Positions 35,236 through 44,914 of a stretch of 64,000 bases of DNA are shown here, one piece after another; within the stretch, counting starts at the first letter, position 1; every line of letters begins with the position of its first letter. Made by a program: the position numbers and the translations under genes. Origin of the DNA: Chitinophaga deserti (lineage in GTDB: Bacteria > Bacteroidota > Bacteroidia > Chitinophagales > Chitinophagaceae); contig NZ_QFFK01000009.1 of the NCBI RefSeq assembly GCF_003149455.1, positions 186,001-250,000 of the forward strand, read 5' to 3'. The notes under the pieces are model-generated. The model was not told where the DNA came from, did no database searches, and saw only the letters and a program-made list of their open reading frames with translations.

Positions 35236-36894
35236 TTACCATCCCTGATTTTGCCTGAACTGGTCGTTGCGGCCGGCTACCTTATCTATTTCATTCTGAG
35301 GAATGGGCAGCCAGTAATCACGGTCTTTGTTCTTGTTGAATGTGCGCTTTTCCACCACGGGGTATTCGTAGGTTACGTTACCCTGGCCTATAACCTTTAC
35401 GCCATGCACATCCCTGTTATCAACGATTTCCGCGATTTTCCAGCGGCGTACGTCCCAGAAGCGATGGCCTTCCAGTGCCAGTTCAACCCTTCTTTCATTC
35501 CGGATCTTTGCGCGGGTCTGCTCCTGCGTACCACCCAGGTATTCGGGCATGTTCACCCTTCCGCGAACTGCGTTGATGGCAGCATTTACTTCCGTAGCGG
35601 AACCACCGGCTTCGTTCTGTGCTTCGGCGTAGTTGAGGTACAATTCAGCGAGGCGGATCAGTACCCACTTACGGTCGGTAGCGCCGGTGAGGTTGAAGAG
35701 GTTCACGTTTTCGAGGAGGTATTTCCGGGGCCAGTAGTTGGAAACGATCTGTCCGGGCCGGGGTGCATCAGCGCCATTGGGATCCAGCTGGCGGCCTTTC
35801 CACATGGCACCGGGGTAGAGGATGGTGAATGCGAAACGCGGATCGCGGCCATCGTAGGGGCGCTGCGGATTGTATTCGGAAGCGGGATCGGTGATGGGTA
35901 GACCGGTTTTCTTCATTTCATAATCATCCACCAGCTCCTGCAGGGGAGTGATGTTACCGTATCCGCTGGCTCCGCGCGGGTTCATTTCCTGGTCAATACC
36001 ACCATCGCGGTAAGCACCCGGAGCAGGACGGCTCCAGATTACCTCGCGGCTGAAATACTGGGTGAATGCATCGTTGTATTGTGGATTGAGGATGTAACCG
36101 TTATTCAGTGCAGTATCCAATGCTGCACGGCAGGCCTCGGCGGCCTGTGCCCAGCGGGAGGTAACGTTGCCGGGGTTGAAGAGCGGGCTGGCATTGTACA
36201 GCAGCAATCTTCCCTTGAGTGCAAGCGCAATGGTTTTGCTGCCACGGCCCCAGTTATTGGGCCTGTCTGTATATCCTGCGGGTAGCAGGGTAGCCGCTTC
36301 GTTCAGGTCGTTAACGATGGCCTGTACCACTTCCTGAATGGAGTTACGTTTGTAGTAAATGTCTTCAGGATTATCGAACGGGTTCTGTACCTGCGTAAGC
36401 AGGGGAACGTCGCCCCAGCGGATCACCAGCTGGAAGTAGTAGAACCCGCGCAGCAGGAGTACTTCACCACGCATACGCGCCTTACGTTGCGGATAGTTGG
36501 GATCGTTAGGGATGTTGTTGTAGTTGGCGAGGAAAGTGTTGCAGGAACGAATCTTGCCATAGTATTCCGCCCACAGCCCCTGCATGGGAAATGCCATGGG
36601 GCTCATGGAACTGGTATTGAAGCTTCCGGCATCGGGAGAGGTGGCGGTAGCGTCGATAGACTGATTTGTTTCGTCTGTAGCGCTGCCGAGTATCCAGGCG
36701 CCTCCGGGTTGGAAGAGGCCGGGGAGGCTTTGGTAGATAACGTTTACAAACTTTTCAGCATTCTCGATATTCCTGAACACTTCTGCCTCGGTAATCTTAT
36801 CGCTGGGTTTGCGGTCCAGGAAATTCTTGTTGCATGCAAAAAGAGAGGGCAGCAACAGCCAGATGAATCGCTTTGTTATGCTAGTTATTTTCAT
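35236..36894 (-). CDS. susD: SusD/RagB-family outer membrane nutrient-binding lipoprotein
   Basis: A 552-residue surface lipoprotein that caps the SusC channel and binds substrate. The lipobox is SLFAC (Cys21), followed by NKNFLDRKPSDKITEAEVF, the classic SusD start. TPR-like helices follow, then the C-terminal family block RVELALEGHRFWDVRRWK and an end YWLPIPQNEID..NQGW. It begins nine bases after the susC stop and belongs to the SusC-SusD-NHL-GH20-like operon. Confidence 0.95.
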   Translation of the reverse strand: MKITSITKRFIWLLLPSLFACNKNFLDRKPSDKITEAEVFRNIENAEKFVNVIYQSLPGLFQPGGAWILGSATDETNQSIDATATSPDAGSFNTSSMSPMAFPMQGLWAEYYGKIRSCNTFLANYNNIPNDPNYPQRKARMRGEVLLLRGFYYFQLVIRWGDVPLLTQVQNPFDNPEDIYYKRNSIQEVVQAIVNDLNEAATLLPAGYTDRPNNWGRGSKTIALALKGRLLLYNASPLFNPGNVTSRWAQAAEACRAALDTALNNGYILNPQYNDAFTQYFSREVIWSRPAPGAYRDGGIDQEMNPRGASGYGNITPLQELVDDYEMKKTGLPITDPASEYNPQRPYDGRDPRFAFTILYPGAMWKGRQLDPNGADAPRPGQIVSNYWPRKYLLENVNLFNLTGATDRKWVLIRLAELYLNYAEAQNEAGGSATEVNAAINAVRGRVNMPEYLGGTQEQTRAKIRNERRVELALEGHRFWDVRRWKIAEIVDNRDVHGVKVIGQGNVTYEYPVVEKRTFNKNKDRDYWLPIPQNEIDKVAGRNDQFRQNQGW

Positions 36895-36903
36895 GTTGCC
36901 AGT

Positions 36904-39900
36904 TTAGAGATTGATGGTAATACCTGCGTTATATACTCGCATGATAGGATAAGGCTGCCAGCCCCAGCGGTCGCCCGTGTTGGATTCAGGATCGATGCCA
37001 AGCTCGCGTACGCTATCCCAGCTGATGAGGTTCATACCGTTTACATAAATACGGGCATTCTTGATCTTCACGCGGCTGGTCCAGTCTCTGGGCAGGCGGT
37101 ATCCGATCTCCACATTTTTCAGTTTAATGTAATCGGTATTACGTACCCAGAAGCTGGAGTTGATGAAGTTATTACCCATGTTGCTTTCGGAATAGTGCAG
37201 TGCGGGGAAGGTGGCGTTGGCAGCGTTCTCAGGCGTCCAGCGGCCTTCGTGGAAGGGGCGGTAGCTTTCACGGTAGTTCCACGTCAGCTGTGCAGAATAG
37301 ATCTGCCGGCCACCGAGGGCACCCTGGAAGAGGGCACTCACATCCAGCCCTTTGTAGTTAATACCAAACGTGGCACCGAAGTAGCTGGTAGGTACGTTCA
37401 TCATGGGCATCATCACACGGTCGGCTTCATTGATCACCCCGTTACCGTCGTAATCTTTGTACTTGAGATCACCGGGGATAAGGGGAGCGAATGTTTGTTT
37501 CGCGTGTTTGTTGATATCGTCCTGCGACTGGAAGAAGCCTTCGGATATATACCCCAGTTCATAACCGATAGGGTAACCGGCTTTGCTCTGATGGGCGTAT
37601 TCCAGCTTGGGTTCATCCATGTCCAGTATCTTGTTTTTTACGTACTGGTAATTGATTTTGGCGAACACACCTACCCGGTCAATATCCAGGTTGATATGCA
37701 GGTCGGTTTCGATACCACGGTTCCTGATACGGCCGCGGTTACGGTTGATGGCTGCGGTGATACCAAGGTAGGAGGGGATGGTTCCGGCAGGCGTGAGAAT
37801 GTCTGACCGCAGTTCACGGAACAGGTCCACATTCAGCTTGATCCTGTCTTTCAGGAATCCGGTTTCTATACCAAGATTGGTTTTGGCAGCTTTCTCCCAG
37901 GTAATGGCTGTATTACCGATCCTGCTTTCGTAATAACCACCAGTGCCGGTAGCCACGTTGCCAAAAGTGAACCCGTCGGTACGGGAGTAATCAGACATGT
38001 ACAGCCAGCGGCCTCCGCCGATCTGATCGTTACCCACATAGCCATGCGAGAAGCGGAGCTTCAGGAAGCTCAGCGCGGTATTCTTCGGCATGAAATCTTC
38101 GTTACTGATCATCCACGCGGCAGATGCAGCAGGGAAGAAGCCAAAGCGCTTACCGGTGGGGAAGTTTTCGGAACCGTTATAACCCGCGTTGAATTCGAGG
38201 TAGTATTTTTTATCGTAGTTATAGGTGGCCCTGCCCACATAACCTTCATACACATATGGCAGATCGCCTGCCATAGCACGGTGGTTACGGTTAAAGAGGA
38301 ACAATCCGCCCAGTGAATGCTTACCGAAATCACGGTCGTACATCAGCTTCAGGTCGTAGTAATAGTAACGTTGGCCGGATGCTGCACCGGAGCGTTGCAG
38401 GCTGGTAGCAGTGCGGTGCTGGAAATACTCACCATCGTGCGTACCGGGCTTCGATTTGTAGCGGTAGGAATCAAACTCCTGGTCGAGTGCGGTAATGATA
38501 TCACCGAAGTTCTCGAAGGTGAACAGTCCTTTCACTTTCAGGCCGGGGGTGATGAAATCCAGCTTACGGGTCAGTGCCACAGAACCATTGGTACTGTGCC
38601 AGTAGGCATCGAGGTAACCGTTCTGGGTAAGCATGCCGTACAGGTTATAGAAATCCTCGCGCATGTTCCCGGAGGCAATGCTGCCATTGGGGTTGCGCAC
38701 GGTAGTAAGGTTGTTGGTCATCTGCGACAGCACTACCCAGTACAGTTCTCCACCGGCACGGTCCAGGGATGGACTGGTACGGTTTTCCAGGCGGGAGGCC
38801 AGGTCTACCTGCAGGTCGGTGTTTTTGTCGAGCGTGATGTCTATGTTGGAGCGGAAGTTGAACCGGTCGTATTTGTATTTAACGCCGTAGATGTTCTGAC
38901 TGGCGTTTTTGTACAGTGGTTCCTGGCGGATGTATGATCCGGAAACAAAATACCGTACATACTTCGATCCGCCGCTGATATTAACGTTGGCAGTCTTTTG
39001 GGGCGAATAGTCGCGCACCATTTCGTTGTACCAGTCGGTATTGGGATAATCGTAGGGTTTGAGGCCGGTACGGAAATATTCCAGTTCCTGTTCAGACCAG
39101 CGGGGCGCCATGCCATCATTTTTCGCGGCTTCGTTCTGGAGTTTACCGGAGCGGTAGGAATCCAGGAAGCGGGGGAAGGCAACGGGCTGCTGAACGGCAG
39201 ATTGCAGGTTGATCTGGATATTGGGAGGCCCGTCCTGTCCACGGCGGGTGGTCACCAGTACGATGCCGTTGGCACCCTGGATACCGTAGAGGGCAGTGGA
39301 AGATGCGTCTTTCAGGATAGACACGGATTCTATCTCGTTGGCATCGAGCTGACCGAGATCGGCGTTACCACGTGGCAAACCATCGATCACCACCAGCGGG
39401 TTAGAGTTACCGGTGGTATTGATACCTCTGATGAAGAGCTGCGAATAATCGGAGCCGGGGCGGCCGCTGCGTTGTGTGGTGATGAGACCTGGAAGACGGC
39501 CGGCGAGCGCATTGGTGAGGTTGGCTACCGGGCTCTGCTTCAGCTCTTTGGTCTGGATGCTGCTGATAGCACCGGTAACGCTTTGGCGTACCTGCTTCTG
39601 GCCATAGCCGAGCACCACTACTTCGTTCAGTCCTGAGCTGGAAGATTTGAGTACGATCGTGGGTAATTGGGTGCGGCCGTTAACCGGCACTTCTACCGGT
39701 TCGTAACCGATGTAGGAGATGATGAGTATGCCTTTGGGTGGAACGGAGAGAGAGAAGTTACCCCGTTCGTCGGTAGAGGTACCCTGACTGGTGCCTTTGA
39801 GCTGGATGCTCACACCGATCAGTTCGGTTTGTTCTGCCGAGGTAACCTTGCCTTTGACGGTAATTTTCTCTTCCTGTTTGGCGGGAGAGATCACTACTAG

Positions 39901-40245
39901 CCCGTCTTCAAGGATACGATAAGTAAGGGAACGGCCCTGGAGCACGCGGTCGAGCATGGCGGGGAGGGTGGCGTTATCGAATTTGACATCCACCTTTTCC
40001 GCGGCGGGGAAGGTTTTGATATTGTAAAGAAATCGGTAAGTGCTTTTCGTTTCAATCCACTCCAGCAGCTTTTTAAGTTCTATCTGCCGGCTTTCGATAG
40101 AGAACCGGTTTTGCGAATATCCCACGGCGGCCTGCAATTGCAGAACGGTTACGGTCATGAGAATCAGGCATAGCTTCATAAACAGTAATGTTTTTCGCAA
40201 GAAATGCTTGGGTAATGCTGGTTTTGAACGCAGCGATTTTTTCAT
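36904..40245 (-). CDS. susC: SusC/RagA-family TonB-dependent transporter with STN domain
   Basis: A 1113-residue outer-membrane importer. After a long signal peptide (to about 45, ending in GYSQ) come an STN domain (about 48-120), which relays the substrate signal to FecR, and a CarboxypepD_reg-like domain (about 128-205, KGKVTSAEQTELIGVSIQLKG..). The TonB plug (NEVVVLGYGQKQ, then SVTGAISSI, GANGIVLVTTRRG) and a beta-barrel ending in NAGITINL follow. Other in-frame starts are at 40314 and 40179; 40245 is chosen for a positively charged n-region. FecR lies upstream in the same direction. Confidence 0.93.
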   Translation of the reverse strand: MKKSLRSKPALPKHFLRKTLLFMKLCLILMTVTVLQLQAAVGYSQNRFSIESRQIELKKLLEWIETKSTYRFLYNIKTFPAAEKVDVKFDNATLPAMLDRVLQGRSLTYRILEDGLVVISPAKQEEKITVKGKVTSAEQTELIGVSIQLKGTSQGTSTDERGNFSLSVPPKGILIISYIGYEPVEVPVNGRTQLPTIVLKSSSSGLNEVVVLGYGQKQVRQSVTGAISSIQTKELKQSPVANLTNALAGRLPGLITTQRSGRPGSDYSQLFIRGINTTGNSNPLVVIDGLPRGNADLGQLDANEIESVSILKDASSTALYGIQGANGIVLVTTRRGQDGPPNIQINLQSAVQQPVAFPRFLDSYRSGKLQNEAAKNDGMAPRWSEQELEYFRTGLKPYDYPNTDWYNEMVRDYSPQKTANVNISGGSKYVRYFVSGSYIRQEPLYKNASQNIYGVKYKYDRFNFRSNIDITLDKNTDLQVDLASRLENRTSPSLDRAGGELYWVVLSQMTNNLTTVRNPNGSIASGNMREDFYNLYGMLTQNGYLDAYWHSTNGSVALTRKLDFITPGLKVKGLFTFENFGDIITALDQEFDSYRYKSKPGTHDGEYFQHRTATSLQRSGAASGQRYYYYDLKLMYDRDFGKHSLGGLFLFNRNHRAMAGDLPYVYEGYVGRATYNYDKKYYLEFNAGYNGSENFPTGKRFGFFPAASAAWMISNEDFMPKNTALSFLKLRFSHGYVGNDQIGGGRWLYMSDYSRTDGFTFGNVATGTGGYYESRIGNTAITWEKAAKTNLGIETGFLKDRIKLNVDLFRELRSDILTPAGTIPSYLGITAAINRNRGRIRNRGIETDLHINLDIDRVGVFAKINYQYVKNKILDMDEPKLEYAHQSKAGYPIGYELGYISEGFFQSQDDINKHAKQTFAPLIPGDLKYKDYDGNGVINEADRVMMPMMNVPTSYFGATFGINYKGLDVSALFQGALGGRQIYSAQLTWNYRESYRPFHEGRWTPENAANATFPALHYSESNMGNNFINSSFWVRNTDYIKLKNVEIGYRLPRDWTSRVKIKNARIYVNGMNLISWDSVRELGIDPESNTGDRWGWQPYPIMRVYNAGITINL

Positions 40246-40437
40246 AAATTTGGATTGAGTGTTAGACAATTTGAAACAATAAGCTTCCCGCACGGAATCG
40301 TTGTTTCTTTCCATGTTTAGCATAAGGGGGTAGTGTGCCAGCACTATCCCTTTTTAATTGAATGGCGGCCGGAGAGTGTTTAGCCTGATGTGTTTACTGG
40401 TGTGAATCCTTCCATAGCTGTAATTTGATGGTTGACG

Positions 40438-41442
40438 TTATTGCTGAATAAATACGGTGTCTCCTCTCATGTCGTACGTGAAATTAGCGATGAGCTGCAG
40501 GGCTTTAAGGGCCCGTGTAATGTCTTCTTTGCGAAATTCCCCTGAAAAACGGTTGTCGTTAAGGCTGGCATCCCGGATGATGATACGCTTGTCGTACCAC
40601 CTTTCCATGGTTTTGGCCAGTTCAGTGAACGACTGGTCCCTGAACTGAAGGCGGCCTTTCCGCCATAGTGATTCATTAACGATAGTATCTTTTATTGTGT
40701 TTGCTGTGTTTTCGAGTAATGCATAGAAAGCGCCCCAGTCCTGCCCCTGTGCACCCGGTGTGGCTTTCCTGGTGAGGAGCAGCTTCTGGCCGGGGGAGAG
40801 TAACTGGCGCTGGGAAGGCTGGTTACGCAGGGCAACGGCTATTTTACCATCCACGAGGGTAGTTTCGAGGGCGGCATCTTCGTCGTAGGCTTTCAGGTTA
40901 AAGGAGGTGCCCAGTACCTGGACAGACAGGTCGTTTGTATGAATGATAAACGGCTGCTTCTGGTTGGGGGATACTTCGAAATAGCCTTCGCCGCGTAGGA
41001 ATACCTCGCGGCCGTTTTTCCTCATGTCTCCTGCATATTCGAGAGAGCTGCGTACGTTGAGCCATACGCGGCTGCCATCGGGGAGTTCCACGAAGGAGCT
41101 GTTGCCGGCGGGGGCAGTAGCCACAAGCATGGCAGGCTGGCGGGTGAACCAGAATGCAGCGGTGCCGGCAAGGATCAACGCTGCAGCAGCTGCGGCCTTC
41201 CACCAGCGGGGAGCCATGCGGCGGACGGGAGCAGGTTCCAATGCAGGCATTTCCCCTTCTTCCCGCAGGCGGGCAGCAATGCTGTCGTATACCGCTGAGA
41301 TCCGGGGAGCAGGGTCGGGGGCAGTATCTCCGAGGGGAGATTCGTACCGCTCGTACCAGCTTTCAAGAAGCATTTTTTCTTCCGGTGTGCACTCGTTGCG
41401 GAGGTATTTATCCAGCAGTTGCAACAATTGTTGATCGTTCAT
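40438..41442 (-). CDS. FecR-family anti-sigma factor
   Basis: A 334-residue inner-membrane regulator. A cytosolic sigma-binding helical region lies at about 1-78 (MNDQQLLQLLDKYLRNECTP). One membrane segment follows (about 80-98), then a periplasmic FecR domain (about 110-205, LPDGSRVWLNVRSSLEY and the FEVSPNQKQPFIIHT block) and the C-terminal DUF4974-like domain with FSGEFRKEDITRALKALQL. It receives the signal from the STN domain of the SusC transporter downstream. The frame extends to 41469, but ATG 41442 gives the normal N-terminus. The sigma factor is divergent, 106 bases away. Confidence 0.93.
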   Translation of the reverse strand: MNDQQLLQLLDKYLRNECTPEEKMLLESWYERYESPLGDTAPDPAPRISAVYDSIAARLREEGEMPALEPAPVRRMAPRWWKAAAAAALILAGTAAFWFTRQPAMLVATAPAGNSSFVELPDGSRVWLNVRSSLEYAGDMRKNGREVFLRGEGYFEVSPNQKQPFIIHTNDLSVQVLGTSFNLKAYDEDAALETTLVDGKIAVALRNQPSQRQLLSPGQKLLLTRKATPGAQGQDWGAFYALLENTANTIKDTIVNESLWRKGRLQFRDQSFTELAKTMERWYDKRIIIRDASLNDNRFSGEFRKEDITRALKALQLIANFTYDMRGDTVFIQQ

Positions 41443-41548
41443 TCGGGCGCTTGTGTTTCTATAAGACACGGCAGGGCATCCTTACCCTACCCCTTTTGGG
41501 CAAAAAATGGGGATCGTCCTGTTTTTTCTCCTATTTTTACTCCAGATC

Positions 41549-42127
41549 ATGGGATATACCGCACTGTCTGATAAGGAACTGGTGACGTTGCTGGCCGGGA
41601 ACGATGCACGGGCATTCGAGGTGCTGTACCAGCGCCATGCGGGTGCGATGTACCAGTTTGCCTATAAGAAAGTGCCGGTTCAGGCCATCGTAGAAGATCT
41701 GCTGCAGGAAGTATTCGCCAATTTATACCGCCGCCGGGCCGAGCTTTCCCATATCGAAAACATCCGCTCCTATCTGTATAATGCCCTCCGTAACCGGATC
41801 TTTAATGAGTTACGGAATTCACTGTTACACGAACAGCACCATGCCCAGATGCCGCCCGAACAGGTAACGGCCCTTCACATCAATTACGATCTGCAGCAGC
41901 TGGAAAAGGTATTTGCTGCCGCGCTCGACAAGTTAACGGAACGCAGCCGGGAAATTTTTCTCCTCTCCCGGAGAGATCACCTTTCTTATAAAGAGATCGC
42001 AGAGCGGCTCGGCATATCCGTAAAAGCGGTGGAGAAGCACATGAGCCGGAGTTTAGGCGTAATGCGGGATGAACTGAAAGATTTTGGGGTGCTGGGAATT
42101 GTTGCGGTAATGACCGTTATGAAGTGA
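41549..42127 (+). CDS. ECF-type RNA polymerase sigma factor
   Basis: A 192-residue sigma-70 factor of the extracytoplasmic-function class found with FecR. Region 2 includes LLQEVFANLYRRR and IRSYLYNALRNRIFN. Region 4 includes LTERSREIFLLSRRDHLSYKEIAERLGISVKAVEKH, a clear helix-turn-helix. It presumably activates the adjacent SusC/SusD operon when released by FecR. Here it is divergent from fecR rather than upstream in the same operon. ATG 41549 is preferred; an upstream frame from 41507 adds a hydrophobic stretch not seen in sigma factors. Confidence 0.92.
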   Translation: MGYTALSDKELVTLLAGNDARAFEVLYQRHAGAMYQFAYKKVPVQAIVEDLLQEVFANLYRRRAELSHIENIRSYLYNALRNRIFNELRNSLLHEQHHAQMPPEQVTALHINYDLQQLEKVFAAALDKLTERSREIFLLSRRDHLSYKEIAERLGISVKAVEKHMSRSLGVMRDELKDFGVLGIVAVMTVMK

Positions 42128-42258
42128 GTTTACAGCCCCGGGATGTTTCAGGAACATCTTATTCACCCTTTTTATATTATCATTTATCTATATAGAAATG
42201 TGTACTGTTCACAGGTTGCCGGTGAGGTATTTAGGCGTATGGTAAAATGATATAGGAT

Positions 42259-43386
42259 ATGAAGATTTCAGTTACGGCCGGAATCGGTATTTTTTCCCTG
42301 TTACTATGTTTAATAATTCAATTGCATGCGCAGGAAGCTCCTGCTGCTAAAGGTTTTGTATTGAAGGGGCACCTCAGCGGGCTGCCCGATGGTGCTGTGT
42401 TGTATTTGACGAATGCCGGGGAGGATACCGTTCACAAAGCCATTTCCAAAGGGGAAGATTTCAGGTTCACCGGCAGAATGCCTTTTGGCGCGGATTTCTA
42501 TTACCTGAAGGTAGCCCCCTCACTGAACCCGGTGCATAAAAGCAAAGCATTGTGGCTGGAGAACTCGGTGATAGCGCTGGCTGGTGATGTAACTGCCCTT
42601 GATGAAATTAAGCTGACAGGCTCCGGTGCTCATGATGAATACCTGCAATACCTGGGCCTCCTCGCAACGGCAAAAGATAATGATGTAACGGAGATCACTG
42701 CATTTATCAGATCTAAACCTGCTTCTTCTTTTGTTCCCTTTATTATTACCCGGCTGATCAATTTATATCCGTTAGACACTGTAAAGTCTTTCTACAGCAA
42801 CATGACCCCGGCTGTAAAGAAGAGCCAGTTTGGCTCGAAAGTAAATTTAGAGATCGCCCGCCGTGAGAACTTTCCCGCATTTTACAAAGAAGGCCCCAAA
42901 GGCAATGTGGTCCCTAATTTCGGGATTGTAAATCCGGGAGGCGGGGCACAGGCGCTGCATGATGTGCTGGCAAAGCATAAGCTGACGCTGGTGGATGTGT
43001 GGGCCAGCTGGTGTACGCCCTGCCGGGAGGCAGTTCCGGAGTTAATGGAAGTAAGGGAGAAAATGAAGAGCAGGGGCTTTGATATCATAGGTCTGTCTGT
43101 AGATGATAATGAAGCCGCGTGGAAGAAAGCAGTGGCAGAAGATAAAACGCCCTGGATGCATTTTATCGATAAGTTTTCTGATGGAGCCAGCGGGGTGATG
43201 GGAGTATGGAATTTACCTGCCTACTTCCTCATTGATCGGCATGGAAAGATATTGTATCTGCAGAATATGGTAATTCAGCAGGCCGGAGAAAAGCCTTTAA
43301 CGGATAAGGCATTTGTCGGGAATAGCCGCCTGTTGCCGCTGGTAGACAGTTTACTGCATCAGATTGAACGGAACGAACCCATCTGA
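42259..43386 (+). CDS. TlpA-like thioredoxin-domain protein with DUF4369-like N-terminus
   Basis: A 375-residue exported thiol-disulfide oxidoreductase. After a signal peptide (to about 25) an N-terminal beta-rich domain (about 30-140, FVLKGHLSGLPDGAVLYLTN) resembles DUF4369, typical of Bacteroidota TlpA proteins. The C-terminal thioredoxin fold has Cys252-T-P-Cys255 in WASWCTPCREAVPEL and a later cis-Pro region (VWNLPAYFLIDRHG). It probably reduces or rearranges disulfides in periplasmic substrates. Such proteins are often next to SusC/SusD pairs, as here. It is convergent with the small secreted-protein/MauE-like gene pair. Confidence 0.9.
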   Translation: MKISVTAGIGIFSLLLCLIIQLHAQEAPAAKGFVLKGHLSGLPDGAVLYLTNAGEDTVHKAISKGEDFRFTGRMPFGADFYYLKVAPSLNPVHKSKALWLENSVIALAGDVTALDEIKLTGSGAHDEYLQYLGLLATAKDNDVTEITAFIRSKPASSFVPFIITRLINLYPLDTVKSFYSNMTPAVKKSQFGSKVNLEIARRENFPAFYKEGPKGNVVPNFGIVNPGGGAQALHDVLAKHKLTLVDVWASWCTPCREAVPELMEVREKMKSRGFDIIGLSVDDNEAAWKKAVAEDKTPWMHFIDKFSDGASGVMGVWNLPAYFLIDRHGKILYLQNMVIQQAGEKPLTDKAFVGNSRLLPLVDSLLHQIERNEPI

Positions 43387-43402
43387 GGCCGGACGAGGAT
43401 GT

Positions 43403-43441
43403 AAAAAAATGCGAAAGAGCTGTGTGTACAACCCTTTCGCA
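43403..43441 (-). terminator. terminator after the small secreted-protein gene
   Basis: TGCGAAAG at 43410-43417 pairs with CTTTCGCA at 43434-43441 with extra inner pairs. On the minus strand seven Ts follow. Confidence 0.85.
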
Positions 43442-43457
43442 GATGAGGTGTGCGCTA

Positions 43458-43850
43458 TTAGTTCCATGTAGGTTTGTACAGAATTTCATGCACTACCCAT
43501 TTAGCAGTAACACCACTAATGGAGAATTGGCTGACGTTTGGGAGGTAATCAAAAGTTTCAGTGAGCTTAATGCAACTGTAAAAGTTACTGTTTAAGCTGC
43601 CCAGCGTGGTGAGGGTGGAGGGGGTGGCATCCAGGTATTTGATGGCATTGGTAACGATGGCGGCTTCAACAGTAGCCCGCGGGTCAGCAATGTCCGGGGT
43701 ATAGAAATAAGTACCCGCGGCATTTTGAAGTACCACATTTCTGAAACAGGAGGTAACGGAACGTTTTCCAAGTGCGTTGGCATTGAGGGCAAAGGTGGCA
43801 CCAATCGTCAGGATAGCAACAGCCATAGCTGTGAATTTGAACTTTGTCAT
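43458..43850 (-). CDS. small secreted protein of unknown function (DUF6520-like start)
   Basis: A 130-residue exported protein. The N-terminus FKFTAMAVAILTIGATFALNANA is a signal peptide like that of the small DUF6520-type proteins of Bacteroidota, which are commonly placed next to MauE/DoxX-like genes; this resemblance is from memory. The mature part has two cysteines (about residues 35 and 93), which could form a disulfide, and no recognised motif. It lies 87 bases downstream of the MauE-like gene and probably shares its transcript. It could be a substrate or partner of the TlpA-like protein or of the second SusC/SusD pair. Confidence 0.65.
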   Translation of the reverse strand: MTKFKFTAMAVAILTIGATFALNANALGKRSVTSCFRNVVLQNAAGTYFYTPDIADPRATVEAAIVTNAIKYLDATPSTLTTLGSLNSNFYSCIKLTETFDYLPNVSQFSISGVTAKWVVHEILYKPTWN

Positions 43851-43937
43851 TTTTGTCTTTTTAAATTGTTAACGAGTATACAGTCTGTGTGGCAAGTCAG
43901 GGATCAACTTGCTTATGGAACAATCAGCGAGTTATTT

Positions 43938-44399
43938 TCAGCTTGTTTTTACCTTCCGGTTAAGGGCGAATGTGATGCCCGCTATTACCGTGAGCAGGGC
44001 ATTGAATGCAATGTGCTGCGGCCAGCTCAGCCAGGCTACGGCTCCGCCACAACTACATGGCAAATGGGGCAGTGTAATCATCATATACACTACGTATCCT
44101 GTAAAAAAAGCCATTAATACAGCAGATGCTGCGAGGCCTGCCTGCCGGGTTTTGTTGAATATGAGCGCAATGGCAATTACAATTTCCAGCACCGGAGCTG
44201 CATAGGAAACAAGCCGCGCATGTTCACTGAATATGGAATGTTGCTGAAGGTTGATCTCAAAACTGAGCCTGTCGATTAGCTTGGAAATACCAGTGTATAA
44301 TAATACAATCAATAGGATGGCAACAAATGATTCGATTATGATCGGCTTCCAGGCCGCAGGGGCATGGTTAGCTGGCAAGTGCTCATGCTGCTGTGTCAT
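43938..44399 (-). CDS. MauE/DoxX-like redox-associated membrane protein
   Basis: A 153-residue inner-membrane protein with four hydrophobic segments: IIIESFVAILLIVLLYTGISKL, an APVLEIVIAIALIF segment, an LMAFFTGYVVYMMI segment and a final one near AFNALLTVIAGITFAL. The LPCSCGG motif between the third and fourth segments is typical of MauE-type proteins, which feed disulfide-exchange pathways. It is linked by position to the TlpA-like thioredoxin and the small secreted protein. Confidence 0.8.
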   Translation of the reverse strand: MTQQHEHLPANHAPAAWKPIIIESFVAILLIVLLYTGISKLIDRLSFEINLQQHSIFSEHARLVSYAAPVLEIVIAIALIFNKTRQAGLAASAVLMAFFTGYVVYMMITLPHLPCSCGGAVAWLSWPQHIAFNALLTVIAGITFALNRKVKTS

Positions 44400-44914
44400 A
44401 TGTATGCGTTATTTGGGCAATAGGATCATCATGCTTATTTATGAAAGCAGATATAAATTACAAAGAAGCAAAAGGAAGATTTCGCACTACACGATAAATC
44501 GTATGTCGTCTTTTATTTTCAGCGATCAACGGAATTCATGTCTTAATGTATGGCTTGTCTAAAACTTTAATGCTTCAAAACTATTACAAGCCACTGCAAA
44601 CAGGGCGCAGTGGGTGATAAATTTAAAATCCATAATATTTGATAGTTGATATCATTATAACTTATTAATAAAGAGTTATTTACTTATATTTTGCCTCCGG
44701 CTTTCAACAGGATGTACTGCTAATTTACGAATTCGCGTTAACAAACTAATAACATATATTGGCAGTCGTTTTCATTACTTTATTAAAGTATTATTGACAT
44801 GGATTTTTTCTCCCTGTTTACGCCTGCAATTATCTCCCTTCCCTCCAATTTAACGCGTTCCCCCGTTTCATGAATAATGTTACCGACAGCGGTGTGCAAT
44901 TAAAGAAATCGCCC
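44400..44914. other. AT-rich intergenic region without a gene
   Basis: About 515 bases between the divergent MauE-like and second susC genes. It is clearly more AT-rich than its surroundings. No open frame with protein character, RNA gene or clear TAnnTTTG box was found. It presumably holds promoters for both sides and a leader for susC. Confidence 0.5.

Noticed and set aside
36487..37806. A 439-codon plus-strand frame over susD/susC
   Set aside because: Antisense of two conserved genes; no recognisable protein.
44794..44799. TTGACA, a perfect sigma-70 -35 box of the E. coli type
   Set aside because: No matching -10 box at the right spacing, and Bacteroidota housekeeping sigma uses TTTG/TAnnTTTG instead.
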